A stretch of DNA of 64,000 bases. It comes from Chrysopilus asiliformis (lineage: Eukaryota > Arthropoda > Insecta > Diptera > Rhagionidae). The stretch covers positions 32,790,368 to 32,854,367 of the forward strand of contig OZ035960.1 of NCBI GenBank assembly GCA_964034945.1, in the 5' to 3' direction. Under the pieces are notes generated by a model, which saw nothing but the letters and a program-made list of their open reading frames with translations, was not told the origin of the DNA and did not search any database. The translations under genes were made by a program, and so were the position numbers. Positions 57,600 through 64,000 of the stretch are shown here, in pieces (position 1 is the first letter of the stretch; each line of letters starts with the position of its first letter).

Positions 57600-57668
57600 G
57601 CCCGGCTAGATTTACAGATCGTGAGACTCTTTTCACAGGGTCGTGGTCGTGCCACACGTTAAGGCACC
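57600..57668 (+). other. Degenerate tRNA-Lys(CUU)-like sequence inside retroelement 2
   Basis: About 69 bases line up end to end with fly-type tRNA-Lys(CUU): GCCCGGCTAG (acceptor start), a divergent shortened D arm, GTGAGACTCTT (anticodon 5' stem plus CUU), cacagggtcgtgg (variable region and T stem), then gccacacgtt and ending ggcacc like the acceptor end plus CC. The anticodon 3' stem and T loop are damaged, so a working tRNA is unlikely. It lies in sense orientation 65 bp before the 3' LTR. The same tRNA is the likely primer of both elements. The tRNA was compared from memory. Confidence 0.7.
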
Positions 57669-57733
57669 CGTCTTATCAACAATCTTTTTTCAACATCTTT
57701 GCTACCTTTACAGGAACGCAAAGTTGCTGATGG

Positions 57734-60304
57734 TGTAATGATTGTTACTACGCGAACCTAAAATAAAAGGGCATCGAAAATTCTGGAACAGACACGGTAT
57801 TCAAAAATATTACAAAACGATCGATTTGTCGCTAGGCAATAAAATTTCTTTTCTTAAAAAAAAGGAATCAATGCCAACATAGCGGATCTATCTTTTCAAG
57901 GCCACAGAATTTTAAATTTTCAATGGCAAAAATTTCAATCCCGATATAAAATATTTGAAATTTGGCAGCACGTGTATAGCGGAAATAACAATTTGTTCAA
58001 GTTTTGGTCAATCGAACAAAAAGCACTTGCTGTACCAGTCAAACAATAGAGACGAAATTCAATTGTATCCTTGCGGCTCGTGGATATCAGTTGCTGGGCG
58101 TCGAAGTCAATTTGGCTGCGATCGATCGTCAGTTGGGATTGAGACTTGATCGAATTAAAAACCGAGGTCGGAAGAGATTTTTTTTTATGTTCGAAAAACA
58201 AAAAAAAAATGTATTTTTTTTGTTAAGTTCCTTTCTGGACATATCTCATTTAAGAGAAGTTTGATTAATTTTTTTTAGACTCGTTGGCGCGATAAAAATA
58301 CAAAATCGAACGCTTCGCATAAAAAAATGAAAGATTTATTCCTCGAATCGCTAAAAATTGGTACATTTCTAAAAACTTCGAGTAGGGCCGGAAATTCTAA
58401 TTTATGTTCTCGAGCTCTGCCATTTTTTTTTTTAAAATAATCAAAAGAATATGATTTCGTTCCATTGAAGTTAAATTAGGGACCTTAGTGCTGGTTATAT
58501 CTAAAATGTACAAAACATTGTTACTATTAGCAATAAAAATAAGAAGAAAAAAGAATAACAAAGTGAAAATGTAAACGAAACTTAATTAAATAAAGGATAA
58601 AACTAACAAAAAGTGTGATCCGAAATATGTTAAATGAACAAGAAAAAAAAAAGATTTAAGTGTTAAATTTAAAATTTACAATTATATGCTGTGTTAAATT
58701 AAAAAAAAAACACTATAATTTACTATATAATATTTGTATAAAAATAAAAATAACACTAAGCGACGTGCAAGAAATTTTGATTTTTTTTTATGTGTTAAAC
58801 AATTAAATTAAAAGAAGAAACTTGTTGAATTTAAAAAATTAAAGCATTTTGACTAGTGACATAAGATAGAAAGAAAAGAAGTCAATGTAAGTGAAACAAA
58901 AACGGCGTAAAAAATTAAGAATTTACTACGAAAAGGAAAGAATTATAGACCAAACAAGTTACATCGAATTTTTTTAATTAGAAAAAAAAAATTATTAAAA
59001 TTCTTAAACTATTAAAACATCGATTATTATCTAAACCTCGGATTAAAATAAATTAAGCTAGTGACAACTCATCATTCAAAACATCAATTTTTTTATTAAC
59101 CATACAACATTGACATGCAGCAGACATAAAAGGATTAATTCATCAATTATCATCTTCAGTTCCGGATTCATTGTAAGTCTTTTACGCACCTTTTTTTTCT
59201 CACCCATATACAACTACGAAGAAATCAACATCCACCATAGAAATCACAGAATGCATTCTCAACACAAATTGCGCATATTGCAACATTCATCATTTTACAA
59301 CAATCAACATTCATCATTTCGTTCATCCTAAAATAAAAATTACCAAATAGAACGCGAAAAACAAAAGAATTATACTAACAAAAAAATTATTTATATATTT
59401 TTGAAAACAGAATTTTCGTTGAATTAATTTAGTTTTAGTTTATCACAGTAAAATATCACAGATTAGCTCTAGAATAAGATTTGATCACAGATTTTATCAC
59501 AATATGTTGAATTAAAAGTTTAGATAATAATAGTGGCCACGATTAGCTGAATAAATTAGGTCTACAATTTAAGAAATAAAATCAATGGACGTTTTCTTTA
59601 TTTTGATCCGAAATTAAAATTTATTATTGTTTAAACCTAAATAATGCGAGTTTTCTTTTCTTTTCTCTACATAAATTTTAATTTCCACAACACGTTAAAA
59701 GGAACGGCTTTAATGCCGAGAAAAGGGTAATGTTTGATATGTTGCAGGTAATCGATATTATGCATTCGTAAAAATTTTGAGAGGAGATGGAGATGCGAGG
59801 GAAGGGCGTCCCGAGGGACGAAATGCAAACCAACGATGATTGATCAACTTTTTTTTTCTTTTGTAATTTCTTTTTTTATCTGGAAACAATGTAACATTTA
59901 AATGTGGCATTGAAGTCTAATTTTGGGGTTGGTGAAGTAGAGGCTGCTTTACCAACATTTTCGGTTTAGGTAATCCTAAATAGGGGTGGGTCAGCTTCCT
60001 GTCACCCTCTATTTCAGCACTTGATTTAACGATACTTACCTCAATGTCCCTTCCTCAGTTTTTTTTTGTTGTGGCTACCTAGAGCAATTAGAGGCCTGAA
60101 AATCTCTTCTCCCAAGTTGCTCTTCCACCCCCTTTCAGGCATACCACCCTTATTGTGTGGCGTCTGTAGGAGAAACATGACCCCGACCCGCCTCCAAGAG
60201 CTAGCAACAGGTATGCCGTTTCTTCTCACAGGCTCCGCACCGTGTTCTGTGCAGGACGTGGCCGAGGCGTCACGAGCCGTACCACAAACACTGTGTCCAC
60301 CACA
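57734..60304 (+). repeat. 3' LTR of retroelement 2 (2,571 bp)
   Basis: Matches the 5' LTR apart from one T fewer in each of two T runs, then ends CCACCACA; AGTC follows at 60305-60308. Confidence 0.95.
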
Positions 60305-61811
60305 AGTCCGATATCCAAAATCTTGATCTAGTAATTTTTCTCTGCGTCGGATTTTTTACTTTTAAAAAACTGTAATTTTAAATCTAATTTTGTTTAAAAA
60401 AATGTTTGTCCAGCTCGTGGTGAGGTCTGTACAGATTATTATGGTGGTTTTTGGTCCTTGGAGCGACAAATTTCTGTTACGCTCACACAAAAAATACCTA
60501 AAACCCACACTTCTGATATCATCTTGTCCTTACACGCTTTCAAAAGCTTTGAGTTGAAAACGACTCGACCGATTGCAGGGAACTTAATACCTCATCATAT
60601 CGTTTATATATTATATCGTCTTAGTATTTGTAATGAACGTGTTGTAGAACTTTTGGGTTTTTTTTAAATACATCAAACGATAAAGTTTTATAGGATTTTG
60701 TATCCTGGAACTGGTATTTAATTTTCGTCCTAAATTGCTGCTTTTGAATATAACAAAAGTGACTTTCAAATATACTTTCGCATCGTCGAAAACTGTATCA
60801 AAAATAACATAATAGTGAGGAGAACTGTTGGAAAAATTGAAAGTTTAAACATTTTAATAATTAAACGTTACAATGTCAGGGCCAATTAAATTCATAGATT
60901 ATAATGCACGAACTAAAAGCTTGTACAGGATTTTGAGTTTCTGTTGTTTTCCCTTTTCGAACAAACTTTTCAACATTTTGTGGTGTTTCTTTATAAAATC
61001 ATCTTTGGTTGTTGCCGCTCAATTAGTTTTCAAATGCCATGCATCGAAAGTTTTCACTCAAAGCATAAATGAACTCACTTCCGCCGAATTGAATGGGGGC
61101 GGAGGTAGAGCGTATTGAGTTGGGTATGATTATGAAGTTGATGGCGCTAATGGAGACGGTTCCCGTTTGGTGTGGGTTATAACAACTGAAAAGCATAGCT
61201 ATTTGCTCTGAAGTACAAAAAGCCACGAGGTAAACTTTGCGGCTCCCGCGGCACAATACTCGATCAAAATTTCCTTTTGAAGTTTATGCACCGTCCTACG
61301 GCGAAAAGGGTCGGAGATTTTGATATCTGTGGCAGGGGGGAGAGAAGATTGAACACTGAGATGTCTCTAACTTTATGTAGCTTCTGTCGAATGAATGGAT
61401 GTGGAAGAGATCTTTGATGCTTTCAAAACACTAAACATCAAAAGCATATCATATCCGTTGAAAAATTTCATTTTTCATACAACAAAAGTATTTGTGTTTC
61501 AAAAAAGCGAACCGCCAAGATTTTTAAATAGGAAAATTTGACAAAAGTTTTCATAAATTTAAGTTATTTGCTCGAGGGATGGAAACACGGTACAGGAAAT
61601 TAAATATTTCTTTAAGTTTGGTTTTGATAGTATGTTTGTTTAAAATCGTGTGAGAGTTTATTTTTCGAAGAAATTTAATTTTTTTTATGAGAATCTGTCC
61701 TATTATTTCTCTCCTTGTATTAATCAAAATACCGTTTGAAAGAGTTAAGATATTTAGTGTTTAACCATTGAACCATTTCTGATTCATGGTTTATACTCGA
61801 CCTTTTAGCAT
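60305..61811. other. Spacer after retroelement 2, nothing recognised
   Basis: No coding, RNA or repeat feature was recognised. A fragment at about 61690-61715 (cctattatttctctcc) resembles a MITE end also seen at 22705. Confidence 0.45.
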
Positions 61812-62116
61812 TGAATCCTATTGGAATTTCTCGGCTTATAAGTTCTGCAAAAACAACAAAATTATATTATTTTTACGGATGTTTTCACATCCAAATTTCC
61901 CCCCAACAGGTCGGACATGTCTGCCCTGAAGACCCATCAGGAGCCTGTTTCTGGCTCCTGATGGGTTTTCAGGGCAGAAACAGGCTCCTGATGAGTTTTC
62001 AGGGCAGACATGTCCGACCTGTTGGGGGGAAATTTGGATGAGAAAACATCCGCAAAAATAATATAATTTTGCTGTTTTTGCAGACCTTATAAGCCGAGAA
62101 ATTCCAATAGGAGTTA
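61812..62116. mobile_element. Palindromic MITE, about 305 bp
   Basis: Ends TTGAATCCTATTGGAATT and, reversed, TTAACTCCTATTGGAATT continue as an inverted repeat through the whole element (ctcggcttataag, aacaggtcggacatgtctgc). The centre (about 61925-62010) carries two kinds of short repeat, caggagcctgtttc and tgatg.gttttcagggcag, in both orientations, so it can fold in more than one way. Mirror-image open frames on both strands are artefacts. Confidence 0.8.
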
Positions 62117-62228
62117 AGCTATGTTTCATATCGAAAATCTTCTAATAGGTGTTTTATTTTCCACAGAAAGTATTTCCATATAAAAACATAACAAAAGCAT
62201 TAATTGTCAATCTGGCCATTATTGAAAA

Positions 62229-62659
62229 CCCGTATGGTGATATGGCAGTGTTCGAAGGTTAATTGAACAGCGAACAGGTGTATCAAAATTACACTTCGAA
62301 GTCAAACTTTTTAATAAAATTTTTTAAAATTTATACCAATCGGAATTTTATGTATGGAAGTTTTATGTAGAATCATATCCAAAATACCTTTTGTTCTAGC
62401 TTTTTTTTTGATAAGATGCATAGTTTTTGAGATATTCGCAAAAAACGCTTTCGTTCGGTCCATTTTTGCCCATTAACGAACTTAGCCTCATATTTTACGA
62501 AAAACGGATCTGCATAAAATTTCAAGTCTGTAGCTCAATCCGTGCGCCCGCAATCCGCGCTACAGATGGACAGACGGACAGACGGACAGACGGACAGACG
62601 AACAGACGGACAGACGGACAGACGGACAGACGGACAGACGGACAGACGGGCAGACGGGC

Positions 62660-62711
<52 letters not shown>

Positions 62712-62852
62712 GGAGAGACAGACGGACGGACGGACGAACGAATGCAAAACTCAATTTTTTTATCATTATAAACACACTGGTGTAATTCATTTTTGTGTGT
62801 GATGATAAACGGTAAGGCAAATTTAATATACCCTTTGGTTTCACCATACGGG
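62229..62852 (+). mobile_element. (GACR)n-bearing inverted-repeat element, best full copy
   Basis: Ends CCCGTATGGTGA and TCACCATACGGG are perfect inverted repeats. Leader blocks (gattcacata-like, aacgaacttagcctcat, aaatttcaagtct, gctcaatccgtgcgcccgc) are followed by the (GACR)n tract and a trailer (cactggtgtaattcattttt, ggtaaggcaaattta, ccctttggttt). It is bordered by the attgtcaatctggccat motif also found beside other copies. No transposase. Confidence 0.75.
62566..62745 (+). repeat. Microsatellite (GACG/GACA)n, about 180 bp
   Basis: Alternating GACG GACA units grade into pure GACA repeats (about 62660-62710), then GACGGACG. Open frames with Thr-Asp-Gly-Gln and Ser-Val-Cys-Leu repeats are read through this tract in several phases and are not genes. 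Confidence 0.95.
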
Positions 62853-64000
62853 TATAAAAAAACAGAGCAAGAAAATTTAACTCAACTATTCATTATTTTG
62901 AATCAAATAGTATTTCAAATGTTTCTAGCAAAGTGTCTTAGAATTAGAATTTATTATAGACTAAATTCTAACATTTCATCCAGGTGTATTAATTTCATAT
63001 GTTCAACGCGTGTAGTGCGTGACTTGTAAGTTAATTGCCAAAGTTCTAACCAAGAATTACGTGCAATGCAAAATCGCCACATCATTATTACCCGAAAATT
63101 CTATTAAAACTACATAATCCGGTGTGAAAATATTCCAACAACACAAAAAAAAATATTCCCAGTACCACGGCATGATTTATGAACAGATTTCTTAGAAAAG
63201 AGAGACCATGGCCCCGCTGCTAAACATCATTACGCAACAAAAATGTTGTTCCAAATCGAGGAAATCTTCAAAAGATGTTCGGCGGCAAGGTCGGTCGAAG
63301 ACTTCGTGTTGTGCTAAGACACTTTTGCCAAGATTTACAATTTACAGTTTTGGTTCGGGATTGGAACCTCTCGTGCTTAACTAATGAAGTTACCTGCACC
63401 ACCTTCGTTGTAAATACCGTCCAGAGACCGGGTAGGTATAGAATGCGTGTTGGAAGTATAGAAAATCGCGATGCCGACCAACGATTTGTATTCAACGTGC
63501 AACATCTAGATCTCGCAATCCAACAAATCCAAGTGGCTGAAATGAATCATGTCGCCAGGTGATTTATTCTGGAATTTCAAGAAAGTGTGGATACGCTGGC
63601 ATCACACACGACGGTACGATACGGTAGCACATTATTAGAGTATAGATACTAAACCTGGTCTTAAGTGAATGACATACTGGCGATGTATCTACAAGATACG
63701 AGGAGGTACACTAAAGTCCCCATACATAACATTCGGAACGGCTTTACCGAAATATACTTGTCTATAACTATTTAATATTATTGTCGCTTTCATGTCGCAT
63801 TGAGTTCTAACATCTTGCAGGCGCTTATTGCGATTTACTTGCGGAAGGCAGGACGGCATTTGACGCCCAGTAGCCAACCAAGAAGCTAACAAACTAACAG
63901 CTATAGGCCAAGAAGAGGCTCGTCGGTCACCCCATAAGACGACTTTATATGGAATGGATGTATTAAATTATTCCGCACAAGGAGTGGTCGGCTTGGCTTC
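62853..64000. other. Window tail; 63250-64000 is unexplained moderately GC-rich DNA
   Basis: 62853-63240 is ordinary AT-rich spacer. From about 63250 the composition shifts towards GC and open frames appear on both strands (63275-63562 on +, 63495-63268 and 63892-63689 on -), none with a motif I recognise. It could be a decayed gene, transposon edge or exon of a gene continuing past 64000. Confidence 0.3.

Larger units (their letters stand above)
57084..57733 (+). other. 3' non-coding part of retroelement 2; no env, no polypurine tract
   Basis: 650 bp with no long frame. The last bases before the LTR (gcaaagttgctgatgg) are not a polypurine tract; CTTTGC (57697-57702) and GCAAAG (57718-57723) form a hairpin with further imperfect pairing outside it. 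The minisatellite and tRNA-like sequence are listed separately. Confidence 0.7.
48687..60304 (+). mobile_element. Complete Ty3/gypsy LTR retrotransposon 2 (Osvaldo/Ulysses-like)
   Basis: An 11,618-bp element with LTRs of 2,573 bp (48687-51259) and 2,571 bp (57734-60304) and the target duplication AGTC (48683-48686 and 60305-60308). Layout as in element 1: tRNA-Lys primer site, leader, gag, pol in the -1 frame, no env. Gag and Pol are related to those of element 1 but clearly diverged, the LTRs are unrelated by eye, and the coding part is much richer in GC, so it is a different family of the same clade. The 650-bp 3' non-coding part holds a minisatellite and a tRNA-Lys-like sequence. It may be active. 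Confidence 0.95.

Noticed and set aside
57084..57733. Possible env gene downstream of pol in element 2
   Set aside because: No open frame of useful length is present; element 1 has only 360 bp there.
62535..62847. Long open frames with Ser-Val-Cys-Leu or Thr-Asp-Gly-Gln repeats on both strands
   Set aside because: They are translations of the (GACR)n microsatellite, which lacks stops in several phases.

Overview
The window is non-bacterial, AT-rich DNA that looks like an insect genome, most likely a fly (Diptera); the species cannot be told. The reasons are two Ty3/gypsy-type LTR retrotransposons primed by a fly-type tRNA-Lys(CUU), a mariner transposase relic, many MITEs, Helitrons ending in a CTAGT hairpin, and (GACR)n repeats like those in DINE-like insect repeats. 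I found no host protein-coding gene I can defend. Nearly everything recognisable is transposable-element DNA.

Region by region. 1-5600: spacer with a mariner relic, a TTAA-flanked piggyBac-type MITE and small repeats. 5601-9048: an old hAT-type element (termini CAGTGTTTCCCAACC / GGTTGGGAAACGCTG, 7 of 8 matching target-site bases) broken up by six younger inverted-repeat elements, some nested in others. 10200-16110: Helitron copies in both orientations, one interrupted by a 301-bp insertion, plus a foldback. 16497-18690: a giant palindromic hAT-like foldback with an 8-bp target duplication and arms made of 125-bp tandem repeats. 18700-25239: mostly empty AT-rich sequence and relics.

25240-35886 is a complete LTR retrotransposon (10,647 bp; 2,062-bp LTRs; AGGG target duplication; intact gag and pol). 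35887-48686 is dense in MITEs, including two large TA-flanked elements with G-rich termini. 48687-60304 is a second complete LTR retrotransposon (11,618 bp; LTRs of 2,573 and 2,571 bp; AGTC duplication; intact gag and pol). 60305-64000 holds a palindromic MITE, a microsatellite-bearing repeat and an unexplained higher-GC tail.

The two retroelements share one plan: very long LTRs, a tRNA-Lys primer site a few bases after the 5' LTR, a Gag with one CCHC knuckle plus a second Cys-rich motif, Pol in the -1 frame as protease-RT-RNase H-integrase, and no env. Size and LTR length recall the Osvaldo/Ulysses group of flies. In both, gag and pol overlap at a GGGAAA(T/C) slippery heptamer in the right phase with a downstream hairpin, so Gag-Pol is probably made by -1 ribosomal frameshifting. 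Neither has a recognisable polypurine tract next to its 3' LTR; both have a hairpin there. The second element also carries a degraded, sense-orientation copy of tRNA-Lys(CUU), its likely primer tRNA, close to its 3' LTR.
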